Assembly (NCBI GenBank): GCA_009792885.1
Contig: WMCF01000089.1
Coordinates: 1,415,496-1,479,495, forward strand
Direction of reading: 5' to 3'
DNA from: Eremophila alpestris peregrina
Lineage: Eukaryota > Chordata > Aves > Passeriformes > Alaudidae
Length of the DNA: 64,000 bases
How positions within the stretch are numbered: position 1 is the first letter of the stretch; each line of letters opens with the position of its first letter. Under the pieces are notes generated by a model. That model was not told where the DNA came from and made no database searches. It saw only the letters and a list, made by a program, of their open reading frames with translations. Made by a program: the position numbers and the translations under genes. Positions 49,501 through 61,132 of the stretch are shown piece by piece.

Positions 49501-52260
49501 TGTAATGAACAGAAACTACCAGTTGGGGTATTGTTTTAGTCTGAATGAAAACTGTACTTGTACTAGGTAGGAATCAACCAAGATTAAATGTCATTATTTT
49601 CCTCATTCTCACCACCTCCTTTACAGAAGAGGAGGATGCTTTTCACAGGATCTCACTGCTGGTTTCTAGGCAGCGGGCCACTGTGTGCAAATCCTGCTTT
49701 TTCTGCTCCTTTCCTCTTCTGTTCTGTGATTGTTTTCTGTTGCTGTTGTTGTTTTGGCTTTTGCCTGAAGTAACTTTGAAGTTGATGTATGCGCCCTCCT
49801 AATCTAGTATTTCATCTTGTCCGGTGACAGCTGGTGAACCTGCGGAGATTGGGAATTCACATGCACAAGTTAATGCTCATTTAGTCAGTTTGTTGCTCTT
49901 ACAAAGGCATCATATCAAATTAGAGAAACAGAACTTTCTAATGTTTTCTACTTGGAAAATCATTAAAATTATGTTTTGCTATTATTAAGTTAACTCTTAG
50001 AAGTCTCTTCAAGGCTGCAAAACCTCTGCAGATAAGCTCCAGATTAAATAACCTTTCAAATAAAAAAAAAATCATTCTTTGCAATTTTTGAGTTTGAAGT
50101 TATTAGAAATAATTGATTTCCTTTAGCTGGCAGAGAAGATTGACAACTAAAATGTGCTTGACACACAAGCCATTTTGGACAAGTACTCACCTGAAAAAGA
50201 AGCGTGCAAAAGGGCTTGTAAAAGATATGCTTGGTTATATTTTTCATTTTGACCTTGAAAGAGTTTGAAGTGACACAGGTGAGGCCTCTGGCAGAATAGT
50301 GTTGTCAATTTTCACAGTAGCACTTGAACACCTGGTGACCCCCAACAACCATCTGGAAGGTGACAGAAATGAATGACTGCTCCATCTTCATCTCCAGACA
50401 TCAACAGCCACAGGCAGGTGTTAGTCCATTCTGCTGGTGACTTGGGTCTGAGTTAACACAGCCGTGGAGGGGTAGGCTCAGAGGGTGAAAGGCAGAGCCC
50501 CTAAGGGACCTGCCTGCCCATGGGATTTTGCAGCAGCTGGAGACACTTAGGGGTGAAGACCAAAAGGTTGTGGCAAAAGGATATTGGATTTAGAGGTCTG
50601 TCAGCTCCTCAACCTGAAGTTGCTTTTCCACTATTTGCCCTGAAAATATGATTTTAAAATCTTATCCAGTTTTCCACTCACTAGCAAGAGAGTGCTCTGG
50701 CAGATCTAATTTCATGTTTGCTGTGGGTCACTGTTAAGTTGGCTTTTTGTTATCCTAATTTTGTTTCTTCCTTGGTATAAATAATGCAAAGGACTCTTAC
50801 TGTCAATAAGAGATGTCTTTTGTTGATTTAAGGATACAACTCTTCGGTCTGCAATATTTTGTCTTACCTTAAATTATCTGTTTAAATAAAATTGTTGACC
50901 TAAAACAATCCAGTAATACAAGAAGAGAGAGTGTTACTCTGTTACAGTAATGGCTATTGCTGTTACAAATTTATTGGTCTGGAATACAATAAGAGCCACA
51001 ATGAATTGCTTAAAGTCATCCAAAGAATGGTTAATACATTAAAATATGAATATTTTATGCAGGTCATTAACCTTGATAATTTACCTTAAAATAACTTTGA
51101 ACTGGCTTGATTTTGATTAGTTTCTAATGGAGCTTGAATCATCTGGATGTTAATCTTCCTTGTGTGACTGCCAGGTTGTTGAGGTATTATCAGATTGATA
51201 ATTATTCTTTCATTACTCTTATAAACTTGTGACATGCTCAAAGGAGAGAATAATTGTGCCCATGCCACATTTTTTCTTAAGGTTCTTTCTTAGTATTGCT
51301 TTTAAAAATATCAAGGACAGGCAATTGGACTTGGAGCTTGCCTAACCCTGAGAGCACAGCTTTCCAAATATCTAACATTTCAGCTGTGACACAATTATTT
51401 TTTTTATATACTGTGCAAAATCAATATGGAAAACACACTGTTCTGGTCCTTTTTAAAATTCTTATTTTATTTTTTTACATATGAGTTTTTAAATACTGCA
51501 ATTAATTTGGATTTGCTTTCCTGACTGTTCTCTACTCTCTGTGTTGAATTGTTTCTCCCACAGGACCACCTTTCTCACAGAATCTGGAATCTAAGCTAGT
51601 CCTACAAGGTGCTCATCAATGTTTTGGGAATAGAATAACAGAGGACAGAGGGATTAATTAGCCTTAGCAGACCCTGGGAAAAAGGAAAATATGTTGGATG
51701 GGAGACTTGCAGTCCTGTACAGGAATGTCCTAGATATTCATGATATGCTGTAAGTTTGTTTGATTTTAATGTTATTTGTTACTTTTATGGTAGGAAGATA
51801 TGGGTTAAAAAATAAGTTATCAACTGTCATTTTCTAGTAAAGAGAATAGAAAATTCAGTCCTATTAAGGAAGTTTTAAACACATGAGTTGGGTTAGGGAT
51901 ATTTTTACCAAGAACATGATTCCATTTTAAAGGAAAAGAATGTCCTGAATTAGAAAAAACAAAGAGAGAGGTGAAGGAAGCCAGAAGAGAGATACTGATA
52001 AAGTGAGGTCTGACTGACAAAACAGCACCAGTCATCACAGATAATCTTGTGTTGGAGACCAGTGAGCCTGGTGAGGAAAGTTTTGTGATATCTTCTGGAT
52101 GTGTTTCTTTCTACAGGGTGGAAATGTTTAAAATATTAATTTAGGCATGCAATAGTAAAATGTGCAATATATTTGTTTACAAGAAGGAATAGTAAGTAGA
52201 GAATAATAGAATATATAGAATTAGAAAATGGACTTGGATATGAAGTTTTTGGTTAGCAAG
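46575..52260. other. AT-rich unique region, no gene recognised
   Basis: Contains a G-rich tract at 48,346-48,388. A less AT-rich stretch at 50,260-50,560 could not be matched to any repeat or exon by eye. Confidence 0.4.
48346..48388 (+). repeat. (GGGAA)n purine tract with quadruplex potential
   Basis: Irregular ggaagggg/ggaaaaggg/aaggg units give at least five runs of three or more G separated by 2-4 bases, a classic G-quadruplex-compatible pattern on the plus strand. Confidence 0.75.
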
Positions 52261-52306
52261 AACTCCACATGAAAGTGGAGTTTCTTTCTTTCTTTCATGA
52301 AAGAAA
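52261..52306. other. Two adjacent dyads (hairpin or cruciform-prone)
   Basis: Arms aactccac (52,261-52,268) and gtggagtt (52,275-52,282) are perfectly complementary around a 6-base loop. They are followed directly by the perfect 18-base palindrome tttctttcatgaaagaaa (52,289-52,306). Confidence 0.7.
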
Positions 52307-55300
52307 CCTCTTCATGAGAGAATAAAGTATTATAACTAATATCAGAAAAGTATATTCAGAAAGAACTAGATATTTTGGTTTTATTGCAGGAGCTCCTAAT
52401 TGCCTATGTAGCATGTTATGTAATCTCAAAGAATATGGGCAAATCCATTTTCCCACTAAGACATCAGTTTCAGAGTAGAAAAGAAGGAAGGAGAAATAAA
52501 ATTTTAAGCAGTTTCTTTTTTAAGTATTTCCATTTGATTAGCATGAACTGGATTGATGCAATAGAATTCATTGGTTCAGTTGCACAGCTAGGCTGCTCTG
52601 GAACTGAAAAATTCAGCCTAGGGATTTTGGATCCCAAAACAGTGAGTTAATTCTATCTCACTTTTAGCCTTCAAGAAGATTTTATCCTTCAGCATTATAT
52701 CACTATTGAAAGGTTAGAAAAAGTTACATTTTATTAGCAATGTCCCCAAAAGCTAGCTCTGTAGGCTATATTTCACAGTAGTCATTTCTCTTAACCAGCT
52801 TCCGTCTAGGAAGCTATTTTTGATTAATTTCTTGCATATTCCTCCTTTTTGCAAAAGCCTCTCTTTCACTCCCAGGATGTCTTTTCAGGGATCCACATTG
52901 TGCCTGCCTTTTTTCCCACCATTTTGCTCAGTGAAGGACAGTGTACCTAGCTAACACTAGGTGGTATTGGAGTTCTTTTATTCTCATGAGTGCTTTGAAA
53001 TATATTGCTATCACCATGTCTCATTCATGTATAACCAATTTAAGAACAGTCGTATGACCTAAAATTATCATCTCTCTTTGAAGAATGTGGTCCTACTCAG
53101 TCTAAAGGAGTTTGCCAACTCTTTCATCATGCAACAGCGTCCTTGAAAAATCAACAAACAGCTCTAAGACCCTGACAGTCATTTTAGATGTGTGATCATT
53201 GTTAGGATAACAATGAAGACAGAGAAGAAAAGGATGGAAGATTAGATGAAGAGAATGCAACACTTGAATTTGGCTGCATTTTTAAGTTAATGAGTGGAGA
53301 GTGCTACTGAAGCATAACAGAGTAGTTCAGAAGTTGTTATTTGATAGGTGTATTCTCCCTAATTTTTCTACAGCTGGCTTCAGAAATACTTCTTCCAACT
53401 GTTGTTTGAGGGATAAAGCACAGGATCAAGCAGGGAAACCATTGGCTAAACATTCAGAAAACTGCCTTTGTTTGCTCTTGTTATTTTTTTGCCAGGATGC
53501 ATGGTAAAATGAGATCTTTGAGAGCCTGTTTGATGTTTGGTTTCAGTGAAGAAGTAGGTGATCATGACTTACATTAAGAATTGAACATCGTGGGTTACTT
53601 CAGTAGGCTATCATGACAAACCTTCAACATGACTGACATTCTCATTGTGCTTGAGAGAGGTGGGTGGGTGGCATACTGAAACAACTGTTCTTTGTGCTGT
53701 TAACATGATACCTTCTGACTGATATATCATTACTTTCTCCAAAAGCAGTCCAAGAAATGATACGTGTTAGTAAATATCTGTTCAGAAGTAGCTGTTGTTT
53801 TAGAAAACTTTGATTCTTTCTACATAGTAGGGTCTAAATAACATAAGCCAACTTAATCACTCCTCCTTCTTCAAGCATCCAAAATATCTGTGAAGCGTAA
53901 GAAAAAATATGTGCAAGAACTTTTAAGTTACAGGTTCAGTTTCACGTTTATGAAAGTGTGAGACACAATAAAGAGAGTGAAAAGATGTTTTATGTATCTG
54001 AACATCATGCCTAAATCCTGAGACATTCCCCATTACCATTACAGTGATTAGATTTTCTGTGTTAAACTTTCTTTTATTTATTTGCACACTGATTTGCATT
54101 ACAATATTTGGTGGTTGAAAACTGGAGAAGTAATACTGAAGTGACCAGCATTCTGTATAAAAGTACAGTGAAAAAATGTTGGAAATTTGCTAAATGTGCG
54201 CTGATATTATGTGTCCTCTGTCTATCACATCATTTTGTCAATGATGTTATATTTCCTGCACATGAGTTGTCCTGTTTGTAATGAACAGACAATTTTCATG
54301 CCCATAAACCTTTTTGTTTGCAGAGGTTCTTATAGAATATTTACTTTTTTCCTTTCCAACTTTTTTCAATTTTTTCCAATCAAAAATGAGTGACAGTTCA
54401 ATTAAATCTCTTTCCTCCTCTGGCTTTTTGAAAACTCTCCATATCCCACCATGAATAAAAGGGACATACTATTCTTCTGCCAATGTGCTTGGGAATTATC
54501 CTCTTCCTTAAAGTCTTGCTTAACCAAGATGTTTTATTAAAATTTGACACAAAAAAAATCAGTGAATGAATGGCCACAGGCATATGAGATTATGTGCACA
54601 CTCTGGAGAAAAAAAGCACCTCCATAATCCCCAAAGATGTTCCTAATTCTATTTTCTCACTCAGTAAAAGATTTTTTTCAATTATTTTTTTTCCAATAAA
54701 AAACTCTGTCTTCCCTGTTTTTCAGTAGTAATCCCCTTTCACTGAAATTTTCCACTTCTGGTTTCTTTGGCAAGTTCCTGTTATAACTTGGAAAATCTCT
54801 AATGTTCTTCTGTGAAAATCTTTGCATGGAACCAATGTTTCCATTCTGGTTCTTTAACACATCAATTAATCTGTAAGGAAAAATAGATTAGTTTAAACCA
54901 TTGGATTTGGCCTGAGAGTTTTTTGAATTATGGATTTTCCTTTTCTTCTCTGCCCATAGGAAAGACTGTCTTCTTTCAGTATGAGAAATGTAGAATCACA
55001 GTAATAATCTAGACTTCTGCTGAAGTGCCACCAGGCAACTGCAATTAATTTGTAGTCTGAAATTTACATGAGAAAATGGTTAAGCTTGTCCTATTGTAGT
55101 TCTAGATACCTCCATAACTTGGTTATTTAAAGCTATTTTCAAAAAAGCTAGTAATTGCATCTCCAAAAAATGAAACAGCATGTGTATCTTGCCGGGACAC
55201 AAACTGATTACAGCACCAGATTAGAGGACTGAGGATGTCTGCTTGATCTCAACATCAGATATTGATTTTTTTTTTAGAGAACTGTAAAATCAGAGCACCA

Positions 55301-56116
55301 TACCAATTTATATTGTGGAAACCCAAGTCACCTATTATAAAAATCAGCAAGAATTGGCTTGATAAATCAGGAGAGGAGAGGATTTTGAGGAGTGAGAGAG
55401 GTGTAAGCATTCAGATGCCTCCATATGTTCACATTGGCTATTTTTGCATTGTACAAGATAAATTAATTTATGTGTAAATAAACAGTACCAGGACTGAAAT
55501 AAGTGGGCATAAGTGAATCAGATTGAAAAAAGCCCCAGATTTAACAAGTTCTGCAAGATGCGTCAGGGATTATATGAGTTCCCCCAAAGTTTCTTTTAAA
55601 ATACTCTTCCTTTAAGATGACCTAAATATTTTTCAGCCATGTGTTTCTCTTATGTTTTATTCATGGAATTCATAAAAGCTTATGATTCTTGAGTTAAAAG
55701 CTTTTGCTCAAAGAAATTATCCAGTCTATGAATGCTTTTTTCCTTGATTTAATAATCTTTGGATAAAACTGTTGAACTAGGAGGCAAAAGCCTCAAGAAT
55801 TTTACGTATTCTTCTTTGCAAAGATACATTTTGGTGAAAATTAAAATGTCTTATATCAAAATCTGCTTCTAGATTTATATAAAATATGGAACTAGAAGAT
55901 GACTGGCTCTTCCTTGTTTGCACTCTCATACACTACTTTCGTTTTTTCCCATGTTCAGATAAAAGTCATGAAACAAGTTCTTGTTCTGGTGTAACTAGAA
56001 TTCACAGTCCAATTTAATTCCAAAGGGTTTTCTTCATTCCAAGAGGACAAAGCAAGGAAACAGAAATACAGTTTGGAAGGAAAAGTGGAGAAGGCTGAAA
56101 TTAGGGCATGGATTTA
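52307..56116. other. AT-rich unique region, no gene recognised
   Basis: Short frames only. Nothing was seen that identifies a repeat family. Confidence 0.45.
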
Positions 56117-57176
56117 TGTAGTAGGTTTAGTGCTGGCCAAATGCCACTGCACCCACTAGAAATTATTTATTTATTTCCTGCTGTGTGATATGGATTAGGA
56201 AGAGGAGGGCAAAACAAGCTCAAAGCTTTGAAGGGTATAAAGAAAACTTTATTAAGAGAATTAAGAGAAAAATGATAAGAAAAAATCAGAATAAACCTTC
56301 AGAACACTTCTCCTCCCCCAACACCCTCTTTTTTTCCCCCCTGAAAATGCAGAGAAACCTGGAACTTTCAGTCAGTTTACCACCTCTAAAATAATATTTC
56401 TTTAGTCCACTTACGGAGAGGAGTCTCTTTTGCCGTGCCATGGAGACTTCTCCATAAGAAACAATTCTCTCATGGCTTCAATATCACAGTGAATCAGCCA
56501 CCCAGGAAAGGAAAAATCTGTTTTGCAGAGTGAAAGCACCTCCAATGTTTTTCAGCCTTCCTGCAGTTGCTTTCATGGGCCATGTCAACTTATGGAGTAC
56601 TATTTTGAGGATGAACTGTTCTAAAATAAAATCAAAAGTTCTCTTTTATCTCTAGGAACAGACATTTTTCCTATTCTTTCTCTGGGGCAGTTTCTCATCT
56701 CTCTTATCTCTTTCTGTTCAAGCTTCTCATTGGATTACAGCTTTTCAGCATCCACACGCTCCAGCACGAGTGCTCTTTTCTCATGGGCTGTGGATGAATG
56801 CTGCATTCCCCCATGGACTTAACGAATTACAGGGAAAAATCTCAGCCAAACTGTGGGCCAACCGAGCCCTGCCTGACCCAGACACGCAGCCATGCAGGGC
56901 TGGGTTAGCCAATTACTTCTTCAAAAGCCCAAAGCTAAGACAGCCCCCTACCAGCTAGCACGTCCTTAAATGTGTTTTAATAGAGGTATATCCAGTCCTT
57001 CTAAGTGGTTTAATGGGTGTCAGTCTTCAAGACCAGCCTGCTAATTGGTTAATAGTCTTCCAAACTAGGCAGCTAATTGGCTTTTCAAAACTGGTTACCT
57101 GATTGGCTCCGCCAGGGCCCCACAGGAAACATCCCCCCCCCCGCAACTGAAAACCAGACTTCGTTAAGCCATGAGA
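56117..57176 (-). mobile_element. Solo LTR with 5-bp target duplication, minus strand
   Basis: About 1,060 bp. The left plus-strand edge reads tgtagtaggtttagtgctgg; the right edge reads taagccatgaga (the expected CA is GA here). Both are flanked by attta (56,112-56,116 and 57,177-57,181), a 5-bp target duplication. On minus, an AATAAA signal (plus tttatt at 56,248-56,253) marks R near the left side. U3 at the right holds three closely spaced CCAAT boxes (plus attgg at 57,044, 57,076 and 57,102). The matching flanks show the two LTRs of a provirus recombined to one. Its left 390 bp are homologous to the copy at 57,866-58,262. Confidence 0.8.
57042..57107 (-). promoter_or_regulatory. Tandem CCAAT-box array in LTR U3
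   Basis: attgg on plus at 57,044, 57,076 and 57,102, each within a loosely repeated module (gctaattgg, gctaattgg, cctgattgg). Such NF-Y-type sites are typical of LTR promoters. Whether they act here is unknown. Confidence 0.5.
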
Positions 57177-57865
57177 ATTTATGACATTTTACAGAGCAAA
57201 TGTCTACTGAAGTATTTACTGAAGTAAAGAGCTCTTATATGCATTTGTATGATTTTCACAGTCTCTCACTATTAATTTCTGTCTTACGTATTTATGATGC
57301 TAGAAGGTTACAGTGGCCAAGTAATTTAAAAACTATGAGGTCTGCCAAGAAGTGACCTTTCAGATATGTATCACCTTGAAGCTTCACGTATTATACCCTT
57401 TAACCTTTAATTTGTTATGAAGGAAAGGCTTTGTTTGACAAAAACAAGATTTTTTTAGTGATCTCAGATTTATCTCTAATCTTTTACAAAGGAAATATGC
57501 TGATATTTTTAAAGTAAACAGAAATTTTCCTGCTGTCAGATGTGAGAGGCTGAGCACACTCATAGCTGCAAGCATGCCTTCTGAACAGCCCCACAAGTTA
57601 TTTTCCAGTCTGAAATGAGAGAAGCAGGATTTGGGCCCCCACAGTTTGATACTTAGACACAGGTGTTTTTTCAGCATTGATAACCTATAAATACCCAGTC
57701 TGAATCAAGAGCTGTTATTCTAAGTAGTACTGTTTATATGTATAATTTACTTACATTTTCTTTTCCTCTAAACTACATTCTTGTGTTTTCCTATCTCATG
57801 GTGAAGTCATTTTAACACATACCAAATACATTTTTCTAGTACATTTTGTAAAAGACATTTGTGCT
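57177..57865. other. Unique spacer between two related LTRs
   Basis: About 690 bp with no retroviral interior recognised; it begins with the right target duplication. Confidence 0.45.
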
Positions 57866-58262
57866 TGTAGTGGTTTCACGTTCACCTGTTTCTCTAAATT
57901 TAGTGTAGTGGTCCAAATGTTTACTAGAATGATTTACTCTTTTTCCCTCTGTGAGATAGGATTAGGAGAAGTAATGCAGGCTCAGACTTAAAGGGTATGA
58001 AGGTACATTTATTAACACACAATAAATGAAGTGAATGAAAATCAAAATGAGACTTTTCAAAACACTTCTCCTCCCCACAACAACCATTCACTTTCCCACT
58101 GATGAAGTGAAAGGAGAGAAAACTTGATTTTCAGTCAGTTACGCACTTTGAAATAGTCTTTCATCAGTTCTTAGGGAGAGGAGTCTGTCTTAGACAATGC
58201 CATAGAGACATCGTCACAAGAAAAGAACAGTCCTCTGGTGGCTCTCATGTCATGAATCTGAA
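57866..58262 (-). mobile_element. Truncated LTR, same family as the 56.1 kb copy
   Basis: Begins tgtagtggttt and continues with ggattagga, cagacttaaagggtatgaag, an AATAAA signal (plus tttatt at 58,008-58,013), aacacttctcctcccc, ttttcagtcagtta and ggagaggagtct. Each of these has a counterpart in order in the 56.1 kb LTR. It covers U5, R and some U3, then stops; most of U3 is missing. A (TTTG)n tract follows at once. Confidence 0.7.
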
Positions 58263-58291
58263 AATTAGGGCATAGACATTTTTTAACTTTT

Positions 58292-58336
58292 TTTGTTTGT
58301 TTGTTTGTTTGTTTGTTTTGGTTTTTTTTTTTTTTT
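58292..58336 (+). repeat. (TTTG)n and poly-T tract
   Basis: About seven TTTG/GTTT units run into a T14 run. Viewed on minus it is (CAAA)n after poly-A. Confidence 0.9.
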
Positions 58337-60318
58337 ACTTTGTAAATACATGTAAAATTTTGCAGGTTTAGAACTTTTTCATCTTGATGCATTTTTATGT
58401 CAGAGTTTATCAAATGCAGAATGAATATATTATTTTCTGTGTGAGGCCTTCCTGTAGACATGTTTTGAAGAATGTCTTTACAGCCCAAGAATAGGAAACA
58501 TTGCCTGAGGTACACATTTCAATGTGCATTTTTCAGAGTTTGCAAAATCCATCACGGGATTTTTTTCAGTATTAACTCATTTTGTCAAAAACATACAATT
58601 TATATATATCTGTAAGGGACTCTGGAGTGTCTACAAATATTTTTAAAAATTATATGTTTCTGAATATAAAATTGAGTATGGAAAACTTTTTGTCATCCTC
58701 AGCTTTTAGTTGGGATTTTCATTCACTGGTAATTGTAAGTTTGCAGTAAGAAAAGCATGATGCTGACAATGGTAGATACTTTTCTGTTATTAGTGTTGTG
58801 AAAAGGGTTTTGGGAAGCCCTCTCTTAGGTCTACCTTTCTGTCCAGAAACCTAAGAGATTTTTTTCCTAATTTACCTACTCATCATGTAGGACCACAGTG
58901 AATGATCAGGTTCTTAATAGCTGAATCTATATTGTGTCTCTTCTATTGACTGGAGTGGCCAGGTTATGCCACTTCTTTTTCATCCAGGTTTTAAAATTTA
59001 AAACTTACCTGTTCTGGATGAAGCTACCAAGAGGCAGAATCATGCTAAGTACCAGACATTCCTCTTTGTCTCTTCTTCCATTTACCCACTGCCCATTTAT
59101 GATCAGTTTAAATTGCTTTTTTTCATGGCTGATAGCATACCCCTTTTTTAAAAATTTGGACTGTTTAATAAGGCCTTCTCTAATGTCATAATCATTTAGC
59201 AAACCACTGGTGTGACTCAGGCATGAACCTAGTATATTAAGATTGGATTAGTAATTCTGGTTCCAATGGAATAATGCAGAGATATTTTGGTGTCTGTTTT
59301 ATGGGGCAGTACTTGACATATGAACCTTGCAGTCTAATTTGTTATTTGTTAATTATTTGCTATAAGTTAATACATTGTACCTCAGGTCTGTTTTAAAGGT
59401 TGTACCTCATGAGATTGACAGTTGCAGCCTTTTCATCTGTGTTGTGTGTTTGATTGAATTTCAGTCACATTTTCCACCCCCTGGATTTTGTGACCTGATA
59501 TATATAATGGGGTCAGTGAAGTTAATACCGTTAGTCCAGGAGCACAGCAAACCTAAACTGAGTGGTGTAGTTGGTCCTGCGGAATTGCAATCTCCAAACT
59601 CTTTCACAACAACCAGATGAGACTGTGTCATACTCTACAAGTAACTGTATAGAAATGCACATAGTTAGTATGGAACACATCATCACTGGGTGTGTTTTCA
59701 TAGGTAGTGGCCCTTGTAGCCTTGAGGGAACCAATCCAAGAAAACACTTACTTTTTCAGATATACTATGGTTTCATGACTGGACAAAATTTGACTGTTCA
59801 TACCCTTGGTTACTGTTAATACTTATGCAATGTGTTCTGCACTTACGTCTTTGTTAATTTTGTAATAAGTATCTTCTTATTTATACTGGTGACATGGCAT
59901 GGAGGGCAATGGACACATGGAAGACATTGTGATCTCATAGCAAGCTGGTCAGGAAATCTCTACCAGCATCACACTATATTCTTTGTAAATACATGCAGTG
60001 ATAATCACAAATATATAGGCACGTGCACACACATAAAGTGCAGAGGTAAGTGTTTGCAGGACTGCAATAAGATACTTAGTTTTCTCTGTTACCTTTAGAA
60101 GACAAGAATATTGGATGATTTCTATTAACAGCCATCTTCGTCCCCCATGCTGGAATATAGCTCTTTGTAGGAGTGCTCAGTACATACTCAACGACAGTCT
60201 TCCACTTCTTCAGCTGTCAGTTCACTTTCTTCTCCACATTAAACATGCAAACTTTCTACTTTAGCTGACATCAGCAGTTGTATTTATACACAGATTTTAT
60301 CCTCATCTTGCTGTTTTC
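58337..60318. other. AT-rich unique region, no gene recognised
   Basis: Several overlapping short frames at 59.3-60.1 kb, none with domain character. Confidence 0.45.
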
Positions 60319-60773
60319 TGCAGTGGCTCCTCTTTGCCAAGGGCTAGCTTGCCCAGAGGCAACCCTGCTCCGAGCTGTGGGCCTGAGGCCACTCACAGAC
60401 TTGAGGGTAATCAAGGAGGGAAAGCCTTACTGCATCCGCCGAAAGAAGAGGCTGGCTCCTCAGGGAGGTCCAAACTCCAAGTTTACTGTAACCCCGAAAG
60501 GCCCAACTCCCTCGAAGGAAGACAGCTCTGAAGAGCCCTGAACAAGGGGACCCAGCCCCTTAAGAACTGGGGAGGAGCAACCAGGGAGAACCAATCAGGG
60601 AATTTCAGGGAGTGGTCACAACTTGGAAAGACATGAAAGGGAAGCAATAGGGAAGGCTTAAGGGAGGGCTAACAACCCGGCAACCAATCCCGGAAAGGAT
60701 AGAACAGAACAATCCAGAAAAAAGGGAAGGGTTCAAGGAAGACAGACAGGTGCCAGGGAGGGGTGAACTTGGG

Positions 60774-60825
60774 CTGATGCAATCCTCCCAGGGTGTTGCG
60801 CAATCCTCCTGGGAGATTGCATCAG
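60774..60825. other. Long imperfect inverted repeat within LTR
   Basis: Left arm ctgatgcaatcctcccagg (60,774-60,792) and right arm cctgggagattgcatcag (60,808-60,825) pair fully apart from one extra C, around a 15-base loop that itself repeats gcaatcct. Confidence 0.85.
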
Positions 60826-60917
60826 GGAGGCCGACCGGGATTAGCCAAAGGAGAACAATGTAAAGGGGAGGTCTTTGGAACGAACCAATGGACTTGAAAA
60901 TAACAAACCCCAAGAGT

Positions 60918-60960
60918 TTCCCCTTCCCCTTCCCCTTCCCCTTCCCCTTCCCCTTCCCCT
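60918..60960 (-). repeat. (AAGGGG)7 hexamer, quadruplex-prone
   Basis: Seven ttcccc units on plus, so the minus strand has seven G4 runs separated by AA. It lies in U3 of the LTR, which is transcribed in that direction. Confidence 0.9.
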
Positions 60961-61132
60961 GACATGTTTTCCTCTCTTTTCCAAGCTTTCCATTTTCCTG
61001 ATATCTCCCCTTACATGCTAAATTGCTAAAGACAACATGACTGAAAATGACATTTTTATTTGAAGTTTGACTGTTGCTTTTCATGGTGGTGCTCTCTAAA
61101 GGAGCATCCCGTGAAACCAAAAAGACCAACCA

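Larger units (their letters stand above)
60319..61132 (-). mobile_element. Solo LTR of an avian ERV, minus strand
   Basis: Starts tgcagtgg on plus like the 1.94 kb LTR and shares its gggaggggt.aactt and aactggggagg blocks. On minus, U3 (right) carries an (AAGGGG)7 expansion (60,918-60,960), a long dyad (60,774-60,825) and several accaat motifs. A degraded TATA (plus cccttaagaact near 60,556) and an AGTAAA-like signal (plus tttact at 60,482) would mark the promoter and R. The right end is placed at ccaacca (61,132) by analogy only. No target duplication is clear. A 174-codon minus frame across it, with a Lys-Gly repeat from the hexamer, is not a gene. Confidence 0.7.

Noticed and set aside
58171..58515. 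114-codon minus-strand open frame
   Set aside because: Built from LTR sequence plus the TTTG/poly-T tract, giving a Lys/Asn/Gln-rich artefact.
60605..61129. 174-codon minus-strand open frame
   Set aside because: Lies inside an LTR. A run of alternating Lys-Gly comes from the AAGGGG microsatellite, and the rest has no domain character.
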